Of a stretch of 64,000 bases of DNA, positions 45,806 through 55,484 are shown piece after piece. The stretch's first letter is position 1, and each line of letters begins with the position of its first letter. This stretch comes from Eucommia ulmoides (lineage: Eukaryota; Streptophyta; Magnoliopsida; Garryales; Eucommiaceae). The translations under genes were made by a program, and so were the position numbers. The notes under the pieces are model-generated. The model did no database searches, had not been told where the DNA came from, and saw only the letters and a list, made by a program, of their open reading frames with translations. The stretch lies in contig CM028329.1 in assembly GCA_016647705.1 (NCBI GenBank), forward strand, positions 56,499,231 to 56,563,230, in the 5' to 3' direction.

Positions 45806-48031
45806 TGATCGCACCGCATTTGTATGATTTTATACCCTTAAATTTAGATTTGTTAATCGTTCGAATAGTATAAATTATTATAAATAAAGTTATTTTAGTT
45901 ATTTTTGTATGTTTATAAAAATGGATCAAAACGGCATTAAGTCGGGGTAAATTGGATTAAAAACGAATAAACTACGGCAAGCCAAATGAAAATCGAACAA
46001 AAACCAAATAAATCGGAATGAATTGTTTGATCTCTTAAATATATAAAAAATTGATTTATTTTATATAGTTTTGTAGGTTTTTAAAAAGTGAATAAAATGA
46101 CGTTGAGTTGGAGTGAATCGGATAAAAAACGAGCAAACCGTGGCAAGCCGAACAAAAGACGAACAAATGAGACTGCTACAGTAGCCGAGCCGCTACAGTA
46201 GCCACCCAACTTGGCCTATGTAGACAGCCCCCCTTAACTTTTAGCATTTTTTAGGTTTTTTCCCCCTTAACTTTTGACAGCTGTTTTAAAATATCATTTT
46301 CATCCAACTTGCTTCGGTTTTTGTCTATTTTACCCCCCCAAGACTCTTTAGTTTGTCTATAAATATGAATTGGGGTTGGGAGCAAATGGATAAAGAATTT
46401 TCTTAGAAACATTTCATTTTGGAAGGATGTCAATCTTCAATATTAAAGGTTTGTTTTATTTTATTATGAGTTTCTAATTTTCTTTTACTAAGATTAAGGA
46501 TGAAACTATATGTAATTAATTAAATTGTTATATTGTGTTGATTTCAAATAATTTATAATTAATATTTATGGTTTTGCTTCAATTAAATAAATAATTTCAT
46601 TTTTAATATCATGTATTATTGATTGTTAAGAATTATTTAAATGATTGGATTTGTATTGTAAAATAAATAATAAATTTTGATTATATGTTTTCCATTAATT
46701 TGTATACACATAATGTTTAAGAAATTATATTTTCAATACAAATAAAAACCAACTTGAGATTTACATCGGATTTAATTTTTAAAATCTAAAGAGGATAGTA
46801 AGATTAATTTCTAAAACTATCACTAAAAATTTGGAGTCAACACAAAAATAAGAACTAATTAATTATATATCGGTGGATTATAAAATCTTAGTTTTTTTCC
46901 ATCTTCAATCAAATTAAATCAATCATTTCACTGTTTATCTAATTTTCTATTTCTTAATCACAAAATCAACATCATCTTCAGTTAGATTATAATTAAATTA
47001 AGGGTATATACCATTAACCTTTCCTATCATTTTACACTATACCAGATACATCCCCTGTAATTTTGAAAATACCAGAGACTTTCCATGTCTTTTTGCTCAA
47101 ACACCACTTATTTCTCTTTGGACAAAATTGCCCTTAGGTTATTTTTTTGAAAAAAATCATTAGCTCCCCTATGTTTTAAAATTATATTTTGTACTCTTAA
47201 CTTTTTAAATAATTATATTTATCCCTCACCACCACCCAACTCTCGCCGCTACCGCCCAACTCCCACCACCCACCGCCACCGCCACTACCTACCGTCGCCT
47301 GCTCCTCCCACCGCCGCCACCCAATACCACCTCCCACTGCCATCCACCGTCACCGCTACAGCCCAACTCCCACCACCTCTCACCGCCCAACTCCCCCGCC
47401 ACCACCAACCCCCACCACCACCGGAGAGAGAGAAAAAAAAGGGGTTAATGAAAGGGTTAAATTTTTATTTTTATTTTAATGAAAGGGTTAAATTTTTTTT
47501 TTTTTTAATGAAATGGTTAAAAAAAATATTCTTTTAAATGGGGGTGGGAAGTGGCGGTGGAAGGTGGTGTGTGGCGGCGATGGGAGGTGGTGTTGGGTGG
47601 GTGGTGGGCGGCGGCGGCAGTAGGAGGTGGCGGCGGGCGGCGGGTGGCGGCGGCGGCGGGTGCGGTGGTAGGAGGTGGTGATGAATATATATAAATTAAA
47701 GGGTTATTTTATGTATTTTAGTTTTTTTATTATTTAATTATTTTTTAAATAGTCAAGGGTAGAATTGGTATTATAATTAAAAATTTATTATTTTTTAATC
47801 AATAAGGGAGGTAAGTGGTGTTTGAGAAAAAGACATGGGAGGTCCTTAGTATTTACAAAATGACAGGGGAGGTCAATGACATATACTCATTAAATTAAAG
47901 TGGATAGATTAAGTTTTCCTATAAACAATCCTTGTGGGTTCGACTTTGCTTCCGTCAATCTATGCTACAATTGATTCATACGCTTGCGAGTACTTTTAAA
48001 ACAAGACAAAATACAATTTTTGTCCACAACA
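45806..48031 (+). repeat. Gypsy 3' LTR, containing a MITE
   Basis: Opens TGATCGCACCGCATTTG and ends CCACAACA. Without the MITE at 47002-47888 and its TSD it is about 1.33 kb, matching the 1316-bp 5' LTR. The two LTRs differ by many point changes, so the element is not recent. Confidence 0.85.
47002..47888. mobile_element. Mutator-like MITE with GC-rich foldback core
   Basis: The left end GGGTATATACCATTAACC and the inverted right end GAGTATATGTCATTGACC form TIRs that extend through ACACCACTTA. The 10-bp TSD ATTAAATTAA (46992-47001 and 47889-47898) is confirmed by the uninterrupted sequence in the 5' LTR near 28205. The core contrasts a C-rich half (47222-47420, CCACCGCC-type repeats) with a G-rich half (47535-47675, GGCGGTGG-type repeats) that could fold back on each other. 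There is no transposase. TIR plus a 10-bp TSD indicates the Mutator superfamily. Confidence 0.8.
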
Positions 48032-48501
48032 GTCATTTCTTTCACCAATTTCTACTCCAAAACCTATTGCTTGATTCAGTTAACTGATTGCTTTTCTCGG
48101 TTGACTGAATTGATCCTAAATTTCAACTTTTTATACTTTAATCTTTATTTTTAATTAGGTCAAATTCTGTTTTCAATTTCACATAAGGAGCACATAATAA
48201 ATCAATAATTAAGATTTAAATTCTATTATTTCAACACACAAAAGATAATTCATTTAGTAGTGTCGTGTGTGATCCTAATTCAGATTGCATTAAGAGTATA
48301 AGAGTATTGAGTTGTTTTCACCTAATTTCTTCAAGGTCTTCAACACTTTTCATTTATTCACTGCATACATCTTTGCACCTCTAACATTTTCTTCATGATG
48401 TCTTCAACAATATGGAACTCTTTTCTGAAATACTCAACAAATGCAGTAGTTCCACAAAACATATCTATACTTAATTTTTCATCAAAATCTAGGGATCAAC
48501 A
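48032..48501 (-). repeat. LARD upstream LTR, last segment
   Basis: Starts with the second GTCAT of the gypsy TSD and is collinear with 19655-19969 of the downstream LTR (AGCACATAATAAATCAA... GATCAACA). It carries two further GGTTGACTGA-like units near 48078 and 48100. Confidence 0.85.
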
Positions 48502-48506
48502 ATATG

Positions 48507-49170
48507 AAACCAAACAAGTGGCATCCCTACTGAGATCCTACTGTACAGGCTTATTCTAATGCGAATTGGGTCTGAGATCCCACCGACAGACATTCAACTA
48601 CTGGTTACTATTTCTTTTTGGGCAACTCTCTCATTTTCTAGCGTAATAAGAAACAAATTGTGGTTGCTCACTCTAGCACTGAAGCTGAATACTGTGCCAT
48701 CGTTGATACAACACAAGAACTAGTTTGGTTTCGTTAGATTCTCGCTGACATGAGAGTCTCCTCCCTTATTGCCACTGTACTATATTGTGACAAGATGATT
48801 GCTATTCAGATTATCTATAATGATATTTTTTACGAGCATACAAAATACATCGAGACTGATTGTTACTTCATCTGTCACTACATTCTCCAGAATACTGTTT
48901 GACTTCACTTCGTCAGTTCAGCTTATCAGACTACTGACATTTTCACCAAGACTCATCTATCCGGATGCTTTCACACTTTGATTTCCAAACTCAAGTTTAC
49001 ATCTAATTTACCCCCTTAAGTTTAAGGGGATGTTAATGTATGTATATGGGCTTTGACCCACTAGGTTAATCAAATCTTTATACTACTAGGAAACCCCTAA
49101 TCAGTCTCTATATAAGGGCTTTTTGTGTATCTCCGTACATTATAACTTTCACAAATATCAATTTAATCAT
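48507..49170 (+). mobile_element. Copia 3' fragment: RNase H end plus LTR
   Basis: On the plus strand the reading frames show the RNase H tail (STEAEYCAIVDTTQELVWFR region at about 48681-48737; CHYILQNTV near 48876-48900; TDIFTKTHLSGCFH-type sequence near 48937). A purine tract AAGTTTAAGGGGA then leads into an LTR from about 49031 (TGTTAATGTATGTATATGGG) to 49170 (AAATCTAACA). The LTR has CTCTATATAAGGGC as TATA box (about 49107). The 5' part of the element is missing; the LARD inserted just upstream of this fragment. Related to the copia in the 12-17 kb composite. Confidence 0.8.
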
Positions 49171-49672
49171 TAAATCTAACATCTCAAATGTAAAATATGT
49201 CATGAGTTATATATATATGCACACACACATTGAACTTTGATCTGCTTGGGCCAAATTGTACCTTAGAAAAATATTTTGTCAAATATTCCAAGTATGCATT
49301 AGTTCATAATCCAAATTGAATATTGTCGTATATTCATGATCATGAAACCAATAAAGCTTTAAGTATTGATTTCTCAAAAAAATTGTTAGAAAAATCAACA
49401 GATACCTGGTAGCTAGCTATAAGAAACAATATATACAATAGTCTGAAATAATTAACAATTCCATGAAGTAATCATGAATTTCAGAAACTGATCAATTGAT
49501 GAGAGAGCAAAAAAAACAGTAACAAATAACCAAAAAACACACACTAGATATATCAGCACAGATCATCTTCATGCATCCCTTATATTTTCACAGATCCTGA
49601 AGAAGAAACATAGCTAATTAAAAAAGCAAATTTATCAACTGATTTTATCAACAAATTAATTATTTCTCTAAA
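49171..49672. other. Intergenic, possibly Helitron body
   Basis: No gene seen. If the Helitron end at 49699 is real, its body extends leftwards into this region, but no 5' TC terminus could be fixed by eye. Confidence 0.3.
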
Positions 49673-49699
49673 CCGCACGATGTGCGGGTCTAAAACTAG
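49673..49699 (+). mobile_element. Helitron 3' terminus
   Basis: A perfect GC-rich stem CCGCAC-GAT-GTGCGG (49673-49687) is followed 8 nt later by CTAG (49696-49699), with a T immediately after. A short GC hairpin about 10 nt before a CTRR end, inserted next to T, is the standard 3' end of plant Helitrons. The 5' end is not identified, so element size and orientation content are unknown. Confidence 0.65.
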
Positions 49700-50041
49700 T
49701 ATATATATAAAATATAATTCCACATCAGAGATGTTTTAGGAAATCTTAGGAAATCACACGTATTATACAGAATAAAGGATCTGATCAATTAATTTCTTAA
49801 TTCAGTATATATATGTATTTGTATTAACTGCATGTATTACTTCCTTCACCCTAGTTTGAATCGATATTGAAAAATAACATAAAAAAGAAAAAAATTGAAA
49901 AATATGTACCTTCATATTTCCTTCAGGCTGCACTTAGTAGAACAATCTTCATATTCTGTTACGAATGCACGCGAGCACATATGTATATATCTCACAAACA
50001 CAGATTTATATTATATATGATTTGAGGAACGAATATTAGCC
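49700..50041. other. Downstream flank of MIR172
   Basis: No ORF or repeat boundary recognised. It lies 3' of the hairpin on the minus strand and may include the end of the primary transcript. A short TA run is near 49702. Confidence 0.4.
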
Positions 50042-50072
50042 ATATATCTGCTGATGCAGCATCATCAGGATT

Positions 50073-50110
<38 letters not shown>

Positions 50111-50185
50111 GAAAGGAGCCTTAATATTTTTACTATGCCCCTCCATTTTTGTTGTGAATCTTGATGGTGCTGCATCCCCAGATAT
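50042..50185 (-). ncRNA. MIR172: MIR172 precursor
   Basis: On the minus strand, the 3' arm at 50054-50074 reads CGAATCCTGATG then ATGCTGCAT, matching mature miR172 except for its first base and one U-to-C at position 7. The 5' arm at 50153-50173 reads GCAGCACC then ATCAAGATTCACA, the usual miR172 star. With a 2-nt 3' overhang the arms pair at 16 of 19 positions, with C/A mismatches at star positions 7, 13 and 19. Below the duplex the stem continues for about 12 nt (TATCTGGGGAT against ATCAGCAGATA) with two mismatches, as DCL1 processing requires. The loop contains a (TA)n run (50077-50104). miR172 represses AP2-class transcription factors and promotes phase change and flowering. The small hydrophobic ORFs overlapping it (50036-50310) are shadows. 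Confidence 0.9.
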
Positions 50186-50466
50186 TGACTCTCTTGGAGG
50201 TGGGGGAGAAGGAATAGAAACCCTAATCCCCAAAGAAAGTAATTAGCCCCCCCTGGAGTAAAAGCAAAAAGGGAAAATGATAAAAACAAGAGTATTTTCA
50301 AAGCAAGCAAACAAACAGACCCCTATAAGTCATCATGCAAGAAACGACCCACCTTTATCTTCAAAGGTTAAATTAAAAGAAAAATCAAAGGAGATGTGAC
50401 AACATACATGTAAATGTGGGGCTTCATCTTGACTCTTGAGGAAGGAGAAGTGAGGGCGAAAGGTGG

Positions 50467-50474
50467 ATATATAG
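50467..50474 (-). promoter_or_regulatory. Possible TATA box of MIR172
   Basis: The minus strand reads CTCTATATATCCACC here, about 290 nt upstream of the hairpin. Transcription would start near 50440, giving a 5' leader of about 255 nt. A second TATA-like stretch (TATATACA near 50505) is an alternative. The position is plausible for a plant miRNA gene but is inferred. Confidence 0.45.
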
Positions 50475-50601
50475 AGAGCCATGGACGAGAAAAAGGTAGC
50501 TGTATATACATACATATGTGTGTATATATGTTTTGTTTTTTGTTTTTTTTCTATTTTTCATATTTTATCCCTTATTTTTTTATATTTTTATCAACTTAAT
50601 A

Positions 50602-50737
50602 TTAATATTAATATTAATAAGGTGTAGTTTAAGTGGTAAGACACACTTGAACCAAAGCGATTGAAGGGCATCTGCAAGGTAACGAGCTAGTCTTTCACCC
50701 TGTGTTGTACGGAGACACTCTTGGGTATAAAAAAAAA
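50602..50737 (+). mobile_element. SINE-like tRNA-derived element
   Basis: GTAGTTTAAGTGGTAAGACAC (about 50625-50645) resembles a tRNA A box. It is followed at a SINE-like distance by a weaker B-box candidate (GGTAACGAGCTAG, about 50681) and by an A9 tail at about 50730. ATCAACTTAATAT before and ATCAATTTAATAT after look like a TSD of about 13 bp with one change. The B box is poor, so this is tentative. Confidence 0.4.
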
Positions 50738-50784
50738 TCAATTTAATATAAGTTCATGATAATATTTTGAGTAATTTTATAGAG

Positions 50785-51460
50785 ATTTTCTCACTTTGTG
50801 CCCCTTAAGTTTTGGAGAAATTCCACTTTATTTCCTAAATTTGAACACACACTACATCAAAATTCACTTTTAACGACACTAAATTTATCCTAACAAATAC
50901 TATTTAATTCACTTTTAACAACACTAAATTTGTCCTAACAAATACTATTTAGGGAAGCATTAAGTATTGAAATGATTAAAAGTCATCTTAGAAAAGTTTG
51001 TCCCAATAACTTATAAGGACAATTATTTTATCGCATCACGTTATATTTATTAGAATTTTTTATTTTATTTTTTATTATATATTTTTTAAAATATATCTTA
51101 TTAAATAAATATTGTAAGAATGTTATAATTGAATGTCTCAATAAGAATTTAAAAGGATACTAATTACAAATTGTTTCTAAAAGTATTGTTCTAATATGTA
51201 ATCTTTGTGGTAGTAACATTAAACTTTGAAATATCTAAATCGTGTCAAGTTTGTCATTTTGCCAATTTTTATAATGGAAATCAGCCAAATATCAAACACG
51301 GAATCACCCCAAGTGAAAAAATTTCGTCAAAAAATGACGGAAAGACTGAATTGATACGATTTTGGATATATTTGAAGGTTTAATGTATTCAAATTAAAAG
51401 TACAATACCTATAGTAAAAAAAATCTAAAACTTTAGGGGTGCAAAGTGCAAAAATCTCTT
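50785..51460. repeat. MITE family A with a CACTA-like insertion
   Basis: The left arm CACTTTGTGCCCCTTAAGTTTTGGAGAAAT and right arm CTTTAGGGGTGCAAAGTGCAAAAAT are the family A termini. The core TTAAACTTTGAAATATCTAAATCG matches other copies. It is interrupted at 50850-51215. Confidence 0.7.
50850..51215. mobile_element. CACTA-like MITE inside MITE A
   Basis: Starts CACTACATCAAA and its inverted right end is TACTACCACAAA; the 3-bp repeat ACA flanks it (50847-50849 and 51216-51218). Removing the insert and one ACA restores the family A core. A unit of about 60 bp (ATTCACTTTTAACGACACT ... AACAAATACTATTTA) is tandemly duplicated at about 50860-50950. There is no transposase. CACTA termini with a 3-bp TSD fit the CACTA superfamily, although the right terminal base is changed. 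Confidence 0.6.
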
Positions 51461-53383
51461 TTAATTATAATATTAAATGTAAATTTAATATGTAATTGAT
51501 ATTTGATATATTTTAAAAACTAAAAATTTATTCAAATAGCTAAAGAATAAATAAATTATACTTCAACATAAATGATCCCTTTAAGTGATGGAACTCGAGT
51601 GGTTTCAATAAATTAAGGTTTTATGTTTCATAATAATTTTATATAGAGCAATTTATTATTTAGTCCTTCAAAGATATAGAAACTATAAAAAAAAAACACC
51701 AACTACTATAATTAAGTTTTTAGTCCTCGAAGATTTTTTAAAAAATGGTCCCCGTTCTTTAACCACTGTTTTTTCGTAATTTACATAAAATGTCATTTTA
51801 TAAATATAGCTACTGTGAAATTAAAAAGGTAAGTTCCTTAAATTATAGAACAAAAAACATGTCTAAAAAATAAATAATATAAACGTTTGGTAATATATAT
51901 ATATATATATATATATATTAATGTTCAATTCATGTTCTTTGTTTTTATAATATATATTGTATATTTTTTAAAATAAAATACAAAAATGTGAATGTTCACA
52001 TCATTGAGTTATTGTTTATGTTAACATGTGAATATTTATATTTTTATTTGTTATTTAATAAAATGATTACGGGAACTGACCGAACTGCTGTAAATGTTTA
52101 TAATATTTATGCAAACAGTCACGTTCACTAATTATATTTCACTGCAACTATAATTGAATGAACTATTGTAAATGTTCACAAAATTACGAAATAAAAAGCT
52201 TGTAATGTACTAGATTTAATAGGGTTATCAGCATGTACATTTACACTTCTGTGAACTGATATGAATGTTCATGATATTTCAAAACAAATAAAAATAGTCA
52301 AATTCAATAGTGAGCACTAGTATAAATATTCACAGTACTATTTAAATAGTTATGAATGTTTAGGGAAAAAAGTGTAAAAAAAATTAAAAAACTAAAACTA
52401 GGGATGAAAAATGAAATTATTAGCCTTTTAACAATTGAACCCTATCTATTGAATATGAACCCTAACGTGTTCTATTGAGAATAGGATGACCACTTCCGAC
52501 AGCCACGACCAACAAAGACGACTACTTCCGACGACGACGAACAATGCTGTCGTCACCCCGATCTAAACGAAGACGATAAACAACTCTGTCGTAACCCAGA
52601 TCTGAATGATGACAACGAAGAAGACGAAGGATGGCGAACGGAGGTCATCAGTGCGACTGGATCTCGTATATCTTCATGAAGTCGCCATGGATACTTCTCT
52701 TGCTTCACTATAACCTTTGGCATCCATGACTTTTGCAATTCCTCTGTCACACCTTTCAACTTTTCTAGATCTAAAAATCAAGCAGGGGATGGTATCCATG
52801 GCGGCTTCGTTTCTCTGAAATGCAATATAGATAGAAAGCTAGAGAGATAAATGGCCGGTGGTAATGAGAGATTGAGTAGAGAGAGAGAAATTAATGGCAT
52901 AAATGGGGAACTTTCCATTCTAATTTCCCTTGATTTACGCAAAGGCATACTGGTCCATCTCTTGTTGCCTTTCAACTGCCGAGGACGCAAAAAAAAAAAA
53001 AAAAAAGTATGTATATTGGACTATTAAACAACCTAATTGTTTGTTTGATTTTATTTTTATATTAACTCTAAATAAGGTTTAAACAATAAAAACCTCTATT
53101 ATATTTAATAGAAAATAGAGAAATTATTTTTTTTAATTATAAAATAAATAAATCCTGAAAAAAAAAAAAATGTTTCTAGTTATTGATTAGTCAAAAAGGT
53201 ATCTTAAGTCTATCAACTTTAAGAAAAAGAGAGTAGCATGGATTTGATTAAGGAAGGATAGTGGGATTATGACAACATTAATTACTTGGTATTGCTCATA
53301 CTAATCATAATTGTAGGTTCCTAATACTATGATGCCACGTGTGTGTAAAGGTTCAACGCATCAAAAAGTGAGACATCTACTCT
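51461..53383. other. Intergenic; GC-richer unrecognised patch at 52470-52990
   Basis: No gene recognised. 51890-51918 is (TA)n. The patch 52470-52990 is clearly less AT-rich and has minus-strand ORFs at 52990-52778 and 52759-52553; the second includes ELQKSWMPKVIVKQEKYPWR. CGACGACGA-type repeats lie at 52500-52620. It could be a captured exon, a transposon core or a lost gene; no motif decides. Confidence 0.35.
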
Positions 53384-53620
53384 CACATTAAATCTTGAAA
53401 TATCTAAATTGTGTCAAGACAATTCCTTTATTAATTTTTATGATAAAAATCAGTCACGTATCAAACACGAAATCACCCCATGTGGTTGAATTTTGACATA
53501 GAAATAACGAAAAAACTGAGTTGACACGATTTAGATATTTTAAAATTTAACGGGTTCAGATTAAAAGTATAGAAACTAAAGTGAAATTTCTTCAAAACTT
53601 TAATGCAAAGTGCAAAAAAC
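53384..53620. repeat. MITE family A, right part only
   Basis: Carries the family core (ACATTAAATCTTGAAATATC) and right arm (AAATTTCTTCAAAACTTTAATGCAAAGTGCAAAAAA). The left arm is missing or unrecognisable. Confidence 0.6.
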
Positions 53621-53687
53621 TCTATATTTAACCAATAGTACTCCCTAACGTGGAGGAATCATTTGTTGTATTTTGTCTTATTTTCTA

Positions 53688-53797
53688 GGGAAAAATATAT
53701 TTTTGGTCCTGGGGGTAGGTGTTATGAGGACATTCATATTTACCAAATTATATATTTAGTTGTTAAAGTTTTATATTTGTTATCAAACCCACAAAAT

Positions 53798-53838
<41 letters not shown>

Positions 53839-54221
53839 AGATAAAAATTGGATTGTGCTTAGCATATGGTCTTTTAATAAAGATATTTCATCATTTTATT
53901 ATTCTACTAAATTTAAAATATTTTTCACTAAATTTTTTCTAACAACGTTTCATCTAAAAAATGAGAGAGAATTCTAAATCGTTGTTCTGGAAAAAAAAAT
54001 ATCTTAATTTTAGTAAGGTGATAAAATGACAAAAATATCTCCACTAGACCATCACATATTGAGAACAACCCATTTTTTGTTCAAAATTATTAGCAACATT
54101 CTCGATTTTGTGAGATTAAAACAAATGTGAAATTTGAGAGATTAAATGTAGAATTTTACAAATCTCGCGGTACTTATTTACATCCATCCCATACTTTAAG
54201 GACTAAAAATGTAACTTTCCC
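53688..54221. repeat. MITE family B, most complete copy
   Basis: The left end GGGAAAAATATATTTTTGGTCC and the inverted right end GGGAAAGTTACATTTTTAGTCC are TIRs. The interior arms carry AACCCACAAAATTAAA on the left and TTGTGAGATTAAAACAAATG on the right, with a TA microsatellite (53804-53832). It is related to the damaged copies at 6285-6914. TSD not clear. Confidence 0.6.
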
Positions 54222-54454
54222 TTATCTCTAACATAAAATGCAATTTTTAATGATGCTTATTGTGTAAGGGGCTAGAATTTTATTTTTTTTTTCTTATTTT
54301 TTTTTAGAAAAAAAAGGTTCAAATAAATAATAATTAGGTAAGGGTAATAATTGAACATATGAAATAACGGTAATTGAACTTGAGATAATTGGTCAATACT
54401 CTCAATTAGACGATTTAATTCATGATTTGCTGTATTTTAAGTTTAAGTTGGGTA
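54222..54454. other. AT-rich intergenic DNA
   Basis: No gene, RNA or element end seen between MITE B and the copia element. Confidence 0.4.
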
Positions 54455-55472
54455 TGTTGCTGCAGTAAATAAATAAAGAACAAAATTACCAAATTTGTTT
54501 GGGTTACGTCGCAGATTAGGTCGCTCTATTTAAGACGTTTCGCGGCTCTGTCCAAGATTGTGTAAGCAGTATAACAGTCTCGTCGTCCTCAGGATAAAAC
54601 AGCCTAAAATTACCTCTGTTTAGAACATTCTTTAAACGACAGAAGATCTGAATACTAAATATTCACACACTGTTTGAACGAACAAACAAATTGCTCGGAA
54701 ATCAAAGTTTAAAAAATTATTTCTGATATGAAGAAGAAGCTGTTTATAGGCAAACAAGCTGCAGAAGCTGGGGTTTTTTTTTTCTGTTTCAGATGAAGAA
54801 GAACACTGAAACTGTTTTTTTTTTTTTTTTTTTTTCTGCTTCAGAAGAAGAAGAAGACTGAAGCAAAATTCTATGTCTAAAAAATTGTTGAAGAAATCAG
54901 TATTTATAGGTAGAAAATAATTCAGAACATTTGAAATTCTTATTGAAACTGATTCAGACTTGATTGGCAGACTTTAAAAACGTTTAAGAAATTAAAGGTT
55001 TTTTTTTTTTTTTTTTTTTTAACCGTTCAAAACAATGAAACGTTTTTTTTTTTTTTTTTTTAAACGTTCAAGAAATTCTGAATCAAGAATTTAATAGTGA
55101 AACGTTTTTTTTTTATTTTAAAAACGTTTAAGAATCAAACTGTTTAAAAAAATGATATTTTAAATAATTTTTGTCCAAAAAATAAATAAGTGTCACCTCA
55201 TCACACGCGCGCTCAACTCAGCTCGGCTCGGCACGGCCGGCCAGCCAGACGGTTGCGGCGGCGCGCGCGCGTATGTGGTAAACCTGTAGGGATGTAGGTC
55301 CTCTCCCCTCCACAAAATGTGGGTACCCCTTGAGGCACTTCCCAAGAATCCCACATGTCCCATGTTATACTCCTCAATATCTCTTCTCCCAACCAATGTA
55401 GGATAAGAGAAAAAAGAGGGAAAACTCTATGACACTTTCTATAAAATATTTTAAAATTCATAAGTTTCAACA
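54455..55472 (-). repeat. Copia downstream LTR with GC-rich island
   Basis: Collinear with 59930-60891. Contains poly-T tracts and several AAACGTTTAAGAA / AAACGTTCAAGAA units, some in inverted orientation (54960-55140). It also has a CpG-rich block at 55200-55275 (CGGCACGGCCGGCCAGCC and GCGCGCGCGCG). Short ORFs at 55193-55473 read through it and are not genes. Confidence 0.8.
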
Positions 55473-55484
55473 ATCCCCCACTTG

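Larger units (their letters stand above)
27032..48031 (+). mobile_element. Tat/Athila-type Ty3/gypsy retrotransposon, defective, with nested inserts
   Basis: 21,000 bp from TGATCGCACC (27032) to CCACAACA (48031), with the perfect TSD GTCAT (27027-27031 and 48032-48036). The 5' LTR is 27032-28347. The 3' LTR is 45806-48031, including an 887-bp MITE. The primer-binding site (about 28353-28370) reads TTGGCTCCGTTGTCATGG, a decayed tRNA-Asp type site as used by Tat/Athila elements. The purine tract TTAGATTTGGGAG precedes the 3' LTR. Coding order is gag, protease, RT, RNase H, integrase, all with stops. A chromovirus (34274-44653) sits in the 3' non-coding part. Net size without inserts is about 9.7 kb. 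Confidence 0.9.
18128..48501 (-). mobile_element. LARD-like LTR retrotransposon hosting the nested stack
   Basis: On the minus strand the element starts at 48501 (TGTTGATCCCTAG) and ends at 18128 (..GAGCCAACA). The perfect TSD ATATG flanks it (18123-18127 and 48502-48506). The downstream LTR is 18128-19969. The upstream LTR spans 23796-48501, split by two insertions (24158-25534 and 27032-48031), leaving about 2.3 kb of its own sequence. The primer-binding site is at 23779-23795 (TAGTATCAGAGTTGG, close to initiator-Met). A purine tract AAAAATGGGAGAT precedes the downstream LTR. Removing the insertions leaves about 8.0 kb. The interior has a gag-like remnant and two unrecognised ORF regions but no protease, RT or integrase, so it depends on another element. 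Confidence 0.85.

Noticed and set aside
50036-50515. Hydrophobic minus-strand ORFs considered as secreted peptides
   Set aside because: They overlap the MIR172 hairpin and its leader, and include the (TA)n tract as YIYIYI; the RNA explanation is far stronger.
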